Shown here: in pieces, positions 1 through 8,141 of the stretch
Position numbering within the stretch: the first letter of the stretch is position 1
Layout of the letters: every line of letters begins with the position of its first letter
Source of the DNA: Verrucomicrobiales bacterium
GTDB taxonomy: Bacteria; Verrucomicrobiota; Verrucomicrobiia; Verrucomicrobiales; DEV007
Assembly (NCBI GenBank): GCA_029213065.1
Contig: JARGPH010000012.1
Span: 97,672 to 152,474, forward strand
Reading direction: 5' to 3'
Length of the DNA: 54,803 nucleotides
Made by a program: the position numbers and the translations under genes
The notes under the pieces: generated by a model
What the model was told of the DNA's origin: nothing
Database searches by the model: none
Seen by the model: only the letters and a program-made list of their open reading frames with translations

Positions 1-42
1 ATGAAAGCCTAGTTTCCCGCGTAAAATTGCTAAGCTTAAAAG

Positions 43-80
43 AGGCATCGATTCCTGTTCAACAGGACGGTGCCTTTTTT
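43..80 (+). terminator. Intrinsic terminator, possibly bidirectional
   Basis: A hairpin is formed by AGGCA (43-47) with TGCCT (71-75) and by TCCTG (53-57) with CAGGA (63-67), followed by six T on the plus strand. The minus strand has TGCCTCTTTT on the other side, so it may also end rnd transcription. A plus-strand gene probably ends just outside or at the very start of the window (an in-frame ATG AAA GCC TAG occupies 1-12), but too little is present to identify it. Confidence 0.6.
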
Positions 81-119
81 CGTGCTATCCGGGACACAAG
101 CTCCGACCGCAACCGTATC

Positions 120-143
120 GGAATGCTATGGGGAATGCTATGG
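120..143. repeat. Perfect 12-bp tandem duplication
   Basis: GGAATGCTATGG occurs twice back to back (120-131 and 132-143) between the terminator and the 3' end of rnd. It looks like a simple replication-slippage duplication in non-coding DNA; no function is apparent. Confidence 0.8.
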
Positions 144-159
144 CCGACTGCGACGAAAA

Positions 160-1290
160 TCAGTCTAATCCGAGCAATCCCTTCTGCCAGGACATGATCC
201 CCTCCAGCTGAGTTGCCTCATCGAGATTGTTCGAAGCCAGCTTTTCAAGAACGGTCCTTGTTGCGATCATTGTCGGCTCAACATTCAGTTCGGCTGCCAC
301 CTTATTGCGGTGGGAGCGAAGCGCGTCGAACCGCTTTTCATCGATATCCAAACGAAGCCCGTTCCCTCTTTTCCGCTTCACGGGGTACTCGGACGGATCA
401 ACTTGAGCGGCCAGCTCCATAGCCTCCCTGAGACGGGCGGCCGGCTGCGATCTGATATAATGAGGAGGCTTCGCTTCCCTGCCGTTTTCGAGAGCCTCAG
501 CCATCTTCAGCAGCTCAGCATTCCCGAGAAATTTGAATGCGGGGCGGTCCAGAATTTTGCACTCGCTGTCTCTCCAATGCCAAAGAGCACGAAGAAAGTG
601 CAAACCTTTCGAGGAAAGTTTCCCCCAGCCCGAGATACGCCAAACATCGTCTTTACCTTTGCCGGTTCGACTCAGCACTGAACTGCGGGCAAAATCACAA
701 GTCTCACAAAACCATTCAAATCGCCCAATCGCCTTCAGCTCGGCCACATATTTCGCGCCAAGATCAAGAAGATACCTCACGTCGTTGTAGGCATAATCCA
801 ACATCTTTTCACTGAGAGGCCTGCGACTCCAGTCAGCTTTCTGAGATTGCTTTGAAACAACAACCCCGTATTCGTCGTCGAGGAGATTCGCGAGACCGAA
901 TTTCTCCTTCCCGATAAATCGCGCCGCAAACTGAGTATCCCAAATTTTCCGGGGCACCCAGCCAAACGTCTCATTGAACAGGGAAATGTCGTAGTCAGCT
1001 CCGTGCATCCACACGATCTCAAACCGGTCTACAAATTGAATCAAAACCTCAAGCTCATCCCTACTGAGAGCGAGAGGGTCGACAATCGCGAGCTGCCCCG
1101 GCATCGAAAACTGTATGAGACACAGCTTCGTCTCATACGAGTGCATGCTGTCAGCCTCTGTATCGATCGAACAGGCCGCGTACGTCTCGTCTGCAGGGAC
1201 AGAGGCAATAAATGCCTCCAGGTCCTCCAAACAATCAATGTAACACTCCGGTATGGAGCCAAACTGCGATTCAACCTGTTCGGGCGTCAT
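160..1290 (-). CDS. rnd: Ribonuclease D (DEDDy 3'-5' exoribonuclease with HRDC domain)
   Basis: This 376-residue protein fits the size of RNase D, which trims tRNA and other structured RNA 3' ends in the cytoplasm. The three DEDDy exonuclease motifs are visible: Exo I with IDTEA (D43, E45), Exo II with HGADYD (D101 as the likely metal ligand) and Exo III as YAYND (Y156, D160). The C-terminal part (about 215-290) fits an HRDC RNA-binding domain, followed by a helical tail. The gene sits 9 bp downstream of rho on the same strand and is probably cotranscribed with coaE-rho-rnd. The start is the ATG at 1290; no strong Shine-Dalgarno sequence precedes it. The family is confident; the exact substrates are not deducible. 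Confidence 0.93.
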   Translation of the reverse strand: MTPEQVESQFGSIPECYIDCLEDLEAFIASVPADETYAACSIDTEADSMHSYETKLCLIQFSMPGQLAIVDPLALSRDELEVLIQFVDRFEIVWMHGADYDISLFNETFGWVPRKIWDTQFAARFIGKEKFGLANLLDDEYGVVVSKQSQKADWSRRPLSEKMLDYAYNDVRYLLDLGAKYVAELKAIGRFEWFCETCDFARSSVLSRTGKGKDDVWRISGWGKLSSKGLHFLRALWHWRDSECKILDRPAFKFLGNAELLKMAEALENGREAKPPHYIRSQPAARLREAMELAAQVDPSEYPVKRKRGNGLRLDIDEKRFDALRSHRNKVAAELNVEPTMIATRTVLEKLASNNLDEATQLEGIMSWQKGLLGLD

Positions 1291-1299
1291 AGGACGAAC

Positions 1300-2682
1300 T
1301 TATTGAATTCCTCTGAGAAGCAATTCCGCGTTGGACCCCGTCGAGCCGATCAACTTCAAAAGAACCTGCATCGACTCTGCAGCCGGCCTTTGCGCCATTT
1401 GCTTTCGAAGACTTGAAATACGCTGATACTCCTCAGGATGGTAAAGCAATTCGTCCTTTCTCGTTCCACTTTTGAGTAAATGGATCGCAGGGAAAATCCG
1501 CGACTCCGCCATCTCACGATCCAGCGTGATCTCCATGTTCCCGGTCCCTTTGAATTCCTCGAAAATGACGTCATCCATGCGGCTGTCAGTCTCGATCAAA
1601 CAAGTGGCAAGAATCGTCAGACTTCCGCCATTTTCCACATTACGGGCTGCACCAAAAAACCGTCTCGACCGCTCCAATGCCTTGGGCGAAATACCGCCAC
1701 TTCCAACAGCACCGCCACCTCCGCCTCGACGTTGCTTACCGCCGCGACGTCCGCCTCCACCCCCACCGCCTGATTGGCCGGTTGAGTTGTGTGCACGTGC
1801 CAAACGGGTCAAGCTGTCGAGAAGAACAACCACATCCTTTCCCTCTTCCACAAGGCGCTTCGCCCGGTTCAAGACCATATCAGCCACTTCAATATGACGG
1901 CTCGATGACTCATCAAAAGTGGAACTGAAAACATCGGCCTCCACCGTTTCTTTGAAGTCGGTGACCTCTTCAGGCCTCTCATCCAAAAGCATCACGATCA
2001 GTTTCACCTCTGGATTATTCTTATAAACGGAAACAGCGATATTCTTCAGGAGAATTGTCTTACCACCGCGCGGAGGAGCAACAATCAGCCCCCGCTGCCC
2101 CTTGCCCAGCGGAGCAATCAAATCGATCACCCGCGACGAAGGAGAAGAGCTCTCATTTGATTCGAGAATCAACCGCTCCGACGGAAACATCGCTACGAGA
2201 TGATCAAACTCATCCGGTGCCTTCCACTCTTCAGCGGGAACTCCTTCGATCTCGAGAATCTCACCGGCTGATAGAAACTTCTCCCTGTCTTTGGGAGCCC
2301 TAACCTGACACTTAATTTTGTGCCCGGGCTGCAAATCAAACTTTTTAATGAGCTGTGCAGCCACATAGACGTCATCCGCATTCGAGGCGAAACTGAACCC
2401 CGGCCACCTCAGAAAGCCGAAGTTATCGCCGGAAAAGTCGAGGTAGCCCTCCGCGATCATCTCAGTGCCACGGCTCCCGTAAAACTTCAAAATCTCAAAA
2501 ACAATCTGGTGCTTTGAACGGAGCCCCGCGACACGCAGCTTCGCCTCCTGAGCAGCCTTATGCAGAGCGTTCAAAGAGAGTTCCTGAAACTCATTAATAT
2601 TGAGACTTTTCGGAACTTCAATTTCGTCCTCTTTCTTTTCAGGCGTCATCTCAGTGTCGACAGTTGTTTTATCTTCAGTCAT
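1300..2682 (-). CDS. rho: Transcription termination factor Rho with Gly/Arg-rich Q-loop insert
   Basis: This 460-residue RecA-like hexameric RNA helicase terminates transcription. An N-terminal helical domain (about 28-70) and a cold-shock-like primary RNA-binding domain (about 75-145, GDNFGFLRW) precede the ATPase core. Walker A is APPRGGKT (202-209) and Walker B VVVLLDS (274-280). The C-terminus keeps RFFGAARN, EEFKGTGNM and the SGTRKDELL R-loop region. The striking feature is residues about 290-317, rich in Gly, Arg, Lys and Gln. They replace the short segment that in other Rho proteins lies just before the SGG of the Q-loop, the pore loop of the secondary RNA site. The gene starts at the ATG directly after the coaE stop codon (TGAATG), suggesting translational coupling. 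Confidence 0.97.
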   Translation of the reverse strand: MTEDKTTVDTEMTPEKKEDEIEVPKSLNINEFQELSLNALHKAAQEAKLRVAGLRSKHQIVFEILKFYGSRGTEMIAEGYLDFSGDNFGFLRWPGFSFASNADDVYVAAQLIKKFDLQPGHKIKCQVRAPKDREKFLSAGEILEIEGVPAEEWKAPDEFDHLVAMFPSERLILESNESSSPSSRVIDLIAPLGKGQRGLIVAPPRGGKTILLKNIAVSVYKNNPEVKLIVMLLDERPEEVTDFKETVEADVFSSTFDESSSRHIEVADMVLNRAKRLVEEGKDVVVLLDSLTRLARAHNSTGQSGGGGGGGRRGGKQRRGGGGGAVGSGGISPKALERSRRFFGAARNVENGGSLTILATCLIETDSRMDDVIFEEFKGTGNMEITLDREMAESRIFPAIHLLKSGTRKDELLYHPEEYQRISSLRKQMAQRPAAESMQVLLKLIGSTGSNAELLLRGIQ

Positions 2683-3297
2683 TCAGTTAAATAATGAAAT
2701 ACAGCGATTAGCAAGGTGCTCGATCTGAGCATCAAACGAATCAAGGCTCCCCTCGTTCCAAACCACGACGTCGGCGCGCTTCATTTTGGCGTCCACTGAC
2801 ATCTGTGATTTGAGAATATTGGCAGCGAGGTCCTCAGGTAATTGACGATCCTCAAGAAGTCGCCTCATTTGAGATCCAGCGGAAGCCGCAACCACAAGAA
2901 CCATATCTCTTTGAATCGGAAATTCGACCTCATAAAGTAGAGGAACCTCAATAATCAGAACTCGAATCCTTTCATCCAACTCCTGAGCAAATTTTTCAGC
3001 ATGAGAGAGAACACGAGGATGGAGCTCGCCTTCAACCTTCTCACGAAACGCCGAATTTTCAAATAAGACTTTACGCAGGAGCCCCTTCTCAAAACCTGTC
3101 TCGGAAGTGATCGAAACCCCACTCTCGCGGGAAAGATTTATCAATACATTCTGAACCTCAGTTTCTTCAAGAAGCCCCCTGACCGCGGCATCACAATCAA
3201 ACCGTGCCATCTGCCCTTTCGGGAAAAAATGCTCCAGTCGCTCAACCAGCAAACTCTTTCCGCAAGCCACTCCCCCGGTTACAGCGATTCTCAACAT
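2683..3297 (-). CDS. coaE: Dephospho-CoA kinase
   Basis: CoaE phosphorylates dephospho-CoA in the last step of coenzyme A synthesis. The 204-residue length is typical. The P-loop is at the extreme N-terminus (GGVACGKS, residues 8-15; a Cys stands where a Ser is common), and the protein continues with FDCDAAVRGLLE and the LIIEVPLLYE segment characteristic of the family, then the lid region (MRRLLEDRQLPEDLAANILKS begins near 148). It abuts rho directly, with its TGA touching the rho ATG. It is separated from the upstream secretin operon by an intrinsic terminator, so a promoter is expected between about 3298 and 3315, unless readthrough supplies transcription. Confidence 0.95.
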   Translation of the reverse strand: MLRIAVTGGVACGKSLLVERLEHFFPKGQMARFDCDAAVRGLLEETEVQNVLINLSRESGVSITSETGFEKGLLRKVLFENSAFREKVEGELHPRVLSHAEKFAQELDERIRVLIIEVPLLYEVEFPIQRDMVLVVAASAGSQMRRLLEDRQLPEDLAANILKSQMSVDAKMKRADVVVWNEGSLDSFDAQIEHLANRCISLFN

Positions 3298-3314
3298 AGC
3301 AATCTAATGATACC

Positions 3315-3345
3315 AAAAAAGCGCAGCTCAACGAGCCACGCTTTT
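3315..3345 (-). terminator. Intrinsic terminator of the secretin/pilus-like operon
   Basis: On the minus strand AGCG-TG-GCTC, loop GTT, GAGC-TG-CGCT forms an interrupted 8-bp GC-rich stem followed directly by six T. It lies about 30 bp downstream of the secretin stop codon and upstream of coaE, so it should end the five-gene transcript. Confidence 0.75.
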
Positions 3346-3374
3346 CTGAAAATCAAACTAAACGAACGCCACGC

Positions 3375-6053
3375 TTACTTCTGGTAAGGAATCGGACCGG
3401 GAGCAAATGTCGTCGGCGTCGTGATAGGTGGACGCGGGACAGGCTCAGGGAGCGGCTCGTCCTGAATTCGCCCGTGGATCGGCATTCCGGATGGGTCCAT
3501 CAGCTGCGCCTTCACGAAGATCGTAAGATTCTTCTTGAGGTGAAGCTCGACACTCGAACGGAAGAGGCGACCGACAACCGGGAGATCACCAATGATTGGG
3601 ACTTTGTCCTCAACGTCCTGGATATCCTCGCGAATCAAGCCACCGAGAGCGACAGTCTGACCGTCCCAGATAGTCACCTGAGTGGAAACCTTACGAGTAT
3701 CGAACACAGGCATCTCAATCCGGTTCTCTGTAATAACCACTGGAGTCGCGATACCGAGAGCATTCACCGAAGTGGTCTGAATCGGGCTGCCATAGTTAAT
3801 AAATCCGCTGAACTCAACCACTTCAGGAGCGAGACTCAAATCAACGGTGTATTCATCAGCACCGAGAACTGGGTCAACCTCAAGAGTCACCCCGGTGTTG
3901 CGCGTTTCAAACGCTGTCGGAGTCGCAGGAGTCACTGGAAATCCACCACCGGATGAACCACCCGTAGCACCGGGAGTCAAGGAGACGGTCTGAGTTCCGC
4001 CGAAGGTATTTGGAATCTCCGGTGGATCATACTCAGTTGGGTAGATGAACTCGCGAATCACCTCAACCTTGGCACGCTGGCCACTGCGAGCCATCACCGA
4101 AGGAGCGGAGAGAAGGTCAGTCCCCTTGCGCTGATTGAGCGCACGAATCATGAGCTGGAACTGAGGATCTGTGAAGACACCTGAGATACCAAACACTGCT
4201 GGAGCCAACTGTGAACCGGGAGCCCCCGTTCCCGCTGCCGCAGCAATAAGCGCATCAATCGAGTTACCGCTGATGGCCTGAGAACCTGAGCGCAAACCTG
4301 AGGTCAATGGATTGGTTCCCACGGGAAGTCCGTTTGCCGGATTCACGAAAGAGTAATCACTCGCTGCGCCTCCGCCGATTTGGTTTCCAAACGTTCCGCC
4401 ACTGCCGAAGACACGTGGTTGTGAACCGAGGTTGAATGGACCAACCAACCAGTCAAACCCGAGCTCTTCCGTGTCTGTCTCAGCGATCTCAACAAAACTT
4501 GAGGTGATGTAAATCTGCTTTTCAACACCCGTGATGATCGATTCGATGTAAGCCTCAACGAGCTCCATCTGATCCTGAGTATTGCGAACAATCAGCTGCG
4601 AGGTCGCAGGATTGTAAATCGCACTGGCACCGGTGCTGAAAGAGATACCTGCGCTTTCAAGAATTTCCTTAGCTGTCTTACGACGATTGGGGATACCGCC
4701 ACCAGCTGCGTCACCCGGATCAGCAAACGGATCAGCTGCAGCTCCACCACCGCCGCCGCCGCCACCGCCGTCGGCCATGGAAAGGAATGTAGGAGGAACA
4801 ACGTAAGTATTGGTGAAGAGATCAGCATCAGGCTGGGAAAGGGGAATCACAACAACAGCGTGTGGCTCAACCTTGTATTTGAGCTGAGCCAGCGACGTGG
4901 TGTAACGAAGCGCTTCAGCGATTGGAACATTTCCGAGTCGGAGCGTAATCCGTGTATCACCGATACCGCCACCGGTATCGAGCGCACCACCGCCTCCGCC
5001 ACCGCCAGCGAAACCAAAGCCACCGTCGTCACCACCGGCAGGTGCCGCTGGAGCTGCTGCAGCCGCTCCGAGTGTGCCGGCATCAAGAATGATGTTGATC
5101 CCCTTCTTCGCAGGGTTCTGCTCGGAAATATCGAGCTCTACGCTTCGCTGCTGGATGAAATCGAGGGCATCTTTGAGAGGAGTGTCCGCAAATTCGATGC
5201 TCGGGATAATGATCGTCTTAAGCTTCTCTTCAGTCCGACGGATATCAGTCGTGCTCGTATCAGTGGGAAGACCAATATCAGGGGCTACATCAAGACCACT
5301 TGGAACAGGCGATTCCCACCCTGCAGCTACCTGACGCAGCATCTTTGAACGAGTGTGATCATAAGCCGCATCGTAATAATTCATGCGATGACGCTCATTG
5401 TTCTCCTGACCGCGTCTCGCTGCGGTATTGTAAGGATCTTCGCTCAGCGCTTTGTGATACTCACGGTCCGCACGATCGTAATCACCAAGGTCCACGTAGC
5501 CCTGCCCTGTTTTCAACGCCAACTTGACCCGGCGCACGCGCTCAAGGTGGGAAGGAGTTAAAGCGGGAGAATAGTAATCAGGATCATTGAGCTGCTCGAG
5601 CAATTTCTTCGCTTCAATGTTATCAGGATCAACACTTGGCTGAAGCACTTCCTCGACTAGCGCAATCGACTCAGGATAACGACCTTCGTTAGCACGGTCA
5701 CGGGCGAGAAGGACACTGGCACGGGCAAACTGCTTGATGTAGGCACGGCGACGCGGCTCTGTCATCGGAGCATCAGGAAGCAGGTCAAGAGCGTTACGAT
5801 ATTGATCAATCGCTCCCTGGTAATCACCATCAGCCATCAGTTGTGAACCGCGCAGCGCTGCTTCATCAGCCTTCTTTACGCGCTCCTGAAGTCGGATCAC
5901 GTAGTGTGACGCGATCGATGGAACACCACTTCCTCCGCCCCCGTATCCAGCAGAGCCTGCGGTGACTCCCGAAATACAGGCAAATGAGGTAATCGCGCAT
6001 AAACATCCCATCAGGGAATACGTGATTGTTCGGTCTGTAGCTCTCATGTTCAT
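3375..6053 (-). CDS. Secretin-family outer-membrane protein with TPR domain (Amuc_1098-like)
   Basis: This 892-residue protein has a signal-peptide-like N-terminus (about 1-33), TPR-type helical repeats (about 62-212), then secretin N-type domains (about 270-420 and 470-515) interrupted by long Gly-rich loops. The C-terminal secretin core (about 620-850) has LLSAPSVMARSGQ, VALGGLIREDIQD and KVPIIGDLPVVGRLF. Secretins form multimeric outer-membrane channels for type IV pili and type II secretion. N-terminal TPRs, size and downstream position match A. muciniphila Amuc_1098. It is the last gene of a five-gene minus-strand operon. The poly-Gly stretches are unusually long and probably flexible. 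Whether it passes a pilus or secreted substrates cannot be told from sequence. Confidence 0.93.
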   Translation of the reverse strand: MNMRATDRTITYSLMGCLCAITSFACISGVTAGSAGYGGGGSGVPSIASHYVIRLQERVKKADEAALRGSQLMADGDYQGAIDQYRNALDLLPDAPMTEPRRRAYIKQFARASVLLARDRANEGRYPESIALVEEVLQPSVDPDNIEAKKLLEQLNDPDYYSPALTPSHLERVRRVKLALKTGQGYVDLGDYDRADREYHKALSEDPYNTAARRGQENNERHRMNYYDAAYDHTRSKMLRQVAAGWESPVPSGLDVAPDIGLPTDTSTTDIRRTEEKLKTIIIPSIEFADTPLKDALDFIQQRSVELDISEQNPAKKGINIILDAGTLGAAAAAPAAPAGGDDGGFGFAGGGGGGGALDTGGGIGDTRITLRLGNVPIAEALRYTTSLAQLKYKVEPHAVVVIPLSQPDADLFTNTYVVPPTFLSMADGGGGGGGGGAAADPFADPGDAAGGGIPNRRKTAKEILESAGISFSTGASAIYNPATSQLIVRNTQDQMELVEAYIESIITGVEKQIYITSSFVEIAETDTEELGFDWLVGPFNLGSQPRVFGSGGTFGNQIGGGAASDYSFVNPANGLPVGTNPLTSGLRSGSQAISGNSIDALIAAAAGTGAPGSQLAPAVFGISGVFTDPQFQLMIRALNQRKGTDLLSAPSVMARSGQRAKVEVIREFIYPTEYDPPEIPNTFGGTQTVSLTPGATGGSSGGGFPVTPATPTAFETRNTGVTLEVDPVLGADEYTVDLSLAPEVVEFSGFINYGSPIQTTSVNALGIATPVVITENRIEMPVFDTRKVSTQVTIWDGQTVALGGLIREDIQDVEDKVPIIGDLPVVGRLFRSSVELHLKKNLTIFVKAQLMDPSGMPIHGRIQDEPLPEPVPRPPITTPTTFAPGPIPYQK

Positions 6054-6138
6054 AATTCTTTACAGCAAAGGGGGTTTCAACTCCTGATATGCCGATGCAG
6101 CGGCAATCAAAACCAGAATATCCCTCTTATGTCAACTC

Positions 6139-7113
6139 TTAGTTCTTCTTAATTTCGACTTCTTGCAGAGGTGCGTCGCCCGTTTGATAGGAAATCGCAA
6201 CTGAGTCTTCGTTCACTGTGATGACCCGATATTTCGTCTCCGGATCGATCGTTAAATTAAATGCATCACCTTCTTTGATGTACTCCTTGAAAGAAGGATC
6301 CAACTTAAACTGCATTTGGGCAAAATACGTCGGTATAACTGTCTCAATATCCTTAACCAGCTCATGCTGATCCCCTTTAGGAAGGTATGTAATAGTAAGC
6401 ACAGTGGCATCGACCTCGATTCCGAACTTGTTCTTAGCTTGCTTTTCCTCAAAGGAGTCGAGCCTGAACTGGCCATCATCAGACGTTTCACCTACCCGCA
6501 GATAGAAATTTTCGCGTCTGGGCCATTTCCGGGTAGGCATGCGCATAATCTGGAAGCGCTCCTTATCCGGACGGGCCGCGAACTTCAGCATGTACTCCTG
6601 CTGCTCGCGGGAGATAAACATAAGTTTGTCCGCGTAGGGAGGATGCGAGTCGGGATCATTAGGAGCCGTCTTCGCCTCCCATTCCTCAAGACTGGTGTAT
6701 CCATCCCCGTCGGGATCCTGCTGCAACACTCCCGCTGAGAGGAAGTCCAAATTATTCTGAATCAGCCAGGCATTGGATACCGGAGGACGAAGTGGCTTCG
6801 TTTTGAGATCCAGCATGTCATACAACTCCCCCTTTGCCTCAACAATGGGGATGGAGACAAACAGCGGCACAGGCTTCTGCGCCTCTCCCGAGCCTTTCCC
6901 CACTGTTTTCCAAACCAGCTTACGCTTCACATAACCGGTCGCGATCTCAGCGATAGGCGCATCTGTAGCTTCTATCTCATTATTCGGAATTGCCGACTTA
7001 AGCTGAAAGCGATCGGAGAAACCAGTCACCTTCATCGCGAAAAGCCCCGAAAGGCCAATCACTACCAAAGCCACCGCAACGAGCAAATATTTATCCCAGG
7101 GTTTTGCGTTCAT
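6139..7113 (-). CDS. Amuc_1099-like single-pass membrane protein with EF-hand-type loop
   Basis: The 324-residue protein has one N-terminal membrane helix (about 8-27), short cytoplasmic tail, and a large periplasmic region. A canonical 12-position calcium loop is visible (D133, D135, D137, S141, E144), followed by a second Asn/Asp-rich stretch (NDPDS), resembling EF-hand or thrombospondin-3 loops. The rest is not recognised beyond its place in the operon. Its ATG overlaps the stop codon of the Amuc_1100-like gene in an ATGA, implying translational coupling. By position and layout it corresponds to Amuc_1099 of A. muciniphila, whose function is not established. A role as periplasmic scaffold between inner membrane and secretin is inference. 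Confidence 0.82.
   Translation of the reverse strand: MNAKPWDKYLLVAVALVVIGLSGLFAMKVTGFSDRFQLKSAIPNNEIEATDAPIAEIATGYVKRKLVWKTVGKGSGEAQKPVPLFVSIPIVEAKGELYDMLDLKTKPLRPPVSNAWLIQNNLDFLSAGVLQQDPDGDGYTSLEEWEAKTAPNDPDSHPPYADKLMFISREQQEYMLKFAARPDKERFQIMRMPTRKWPRRENFYLRVGETSDDGQFRLDSFEEKQAKNKFGIEVDATVLTITYLPKGDQHELVKDIETVIPTYFAQMQFKLDPSFKEYIKEGDAFNLTIDPETKYRVITVNEDSVAISYQTGDAPLQEVEIKKN
6682..6717 (-). other. Predicted EF-hand calcium-binding loop in the Amuc_1099-like protein
   Basis: Codons 133-144 encode a loop with Asp at positions 1, 3 and 5, Gly at 6, Ser at 9 and Glu at 12, the canonical EF-hand ligand pattern. It is periplasmic by topology. Confidence 0.6.
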
Positions 7114-8123
7114 CGTTTTCTAGTCTTCTTTTTATCGTCCTCAGCCACTTTCTCTTTAGCGACCACATCGTCCGGATTCACAAAACGGGCAATATCAACA
7201 ATCATAAATACCTCGAGTTGCTCCTGCCCCATGATGACCCGGGCATCCTTGCTCGCCGGGGTGAATCCCGCGGCCTTGGCTTTTTCCTGAACAGCTTCTT
7301 CACTCTCGGTGCCGTAGCCCCACTCCAGGAGCATTTCGTATCCTGCCACCTGCTTGGTGCTTTGATCCTCATAAACCGGAAACGCACTTCCGTCCTCAGC
7401 GGTCAACTTCGGAGCCCCTTCCGTTACCTGGTTCTTAACCTTTAAAACGCGAACGATGTAGAAGTAGTTCTCATCGTTGGCAATCCGATTCACAAACGAC
7501 TGAAAAGAATCGTGAGGCGCAACGAATCGCAACCGGACGGGATATTTGTGGACGACAACTCCCTCTTCATTTGCCTCAGTTCCTGAGACTTCTCCGGGAA
7601 TCAAATCGCGCTCGAAAGTCCCCATCGAGGTGACACCGGCTGTAACAAGCTCTCTCAGCATGTTATCAATCGCGTCCAACTCGTAATCGAGAATCGAAAC
7701 CAACTCGGGAGGGGGCAATGTGGCACTGTAGCGCTCAAAGCCGAGCTGAAACTCTTCAACAGTGTCAACCGCCATCCCTCCAGCCTGGGCAAACTCACGA
7801 AATTCTTCGACCCGCTTTTTCACGAGCTGCTGAAAAGCGGTATTCTCCAACTCCCTCAAGGGTTTCTGAAAGGTATTAAGACTCTCATACAACCCCTTGA
7901 CGGCAGCATCATACTCAACCGCCTGCTTCTTTACAGCAGCCTCGTTCTCCTCGTTGGGATAAGGCACACGGGCCTCGAGACTCTCAATCGTCCCCACCTT
8001 GGTATTCCAGCTGGAATCAGCCTCGGAATACTCTTTATATTTTGAGAAGGCGAAAAAACCTGAACCACCAATCAAAACGGCAGAAAAGACACCAAAAACA
8101 ATTAACCAAACCTTAGAATTCAT
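7110..8123 (-). CDS. Amuc_1100-like membrane-anchored pilus-associated protein
   Basis: This 337-residue protein has an N-terminal membrane anchor (about 5-26), then a helical segment rich in Glu/Lys (about 30-115), a compact alpha/beta region (LGFERYSATLPPPELVSILDYELDAI begins near 128), a central strand-rich part and a C-terminal Lys/Arg tail. The LGF-E-YS-P pattern, the repeated alpha/beta layout and the late MGQEQLEVFM motif parallel Amuc_1100 of A. muciniphila (LGF-VYS-P and MGKEQVFVQV), a pilus-associated protein reported to signal through host TLR2. Overall architecture resembles PilO/PilN-type alignment proteins of type IV pili. It overlaps the next gene by 4 bp. The length is slightly greater than Amuc_1100. 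Host signalling should not be assumed from homology. Confidence 0.85.
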   Translation of the reverse strand: MNSKVWLIVFGVFSAVLIGGSGFFAFSKYKEYSEADSSWNTKVGTIESLEARVPYPNEENEAAVKKQAVEYDAAVKGLYESLNTFQKPLRELENTAFQQLVKKRVEEFREFAQAGGMAVDTVEEFQLGFERYSATLPPPELVSILDYELDAIDNMLRELVTAGVTSMGTFERDLIPGEVSGTEANEEGVVVHKYPVRLRFVAPHDSFQSFVNRIANDENYFYIVRVLKVKNQVTEGAPKLTAEDGSAFPVYEDQSTKQVAGYEMLLEWGYGTESEEAVQEKAKAAGFTPASKDARVIMGQEQLEVFMIVDIARFVNPDDVVAKEKVAEDDKKKTRKR

Positions 8124-8141
8124 ACTGATTGCCGGAGAATA

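Noticed and set aside
4740-5060. Poly-Gly/Ala coding repeats in the secretin gene considered as a tandem repeat array
   Set aside because: These are short GCC/ACC-type codon runs inside the gene without a regular longer unit, so they are low-complexity loops rather than a repeat array.
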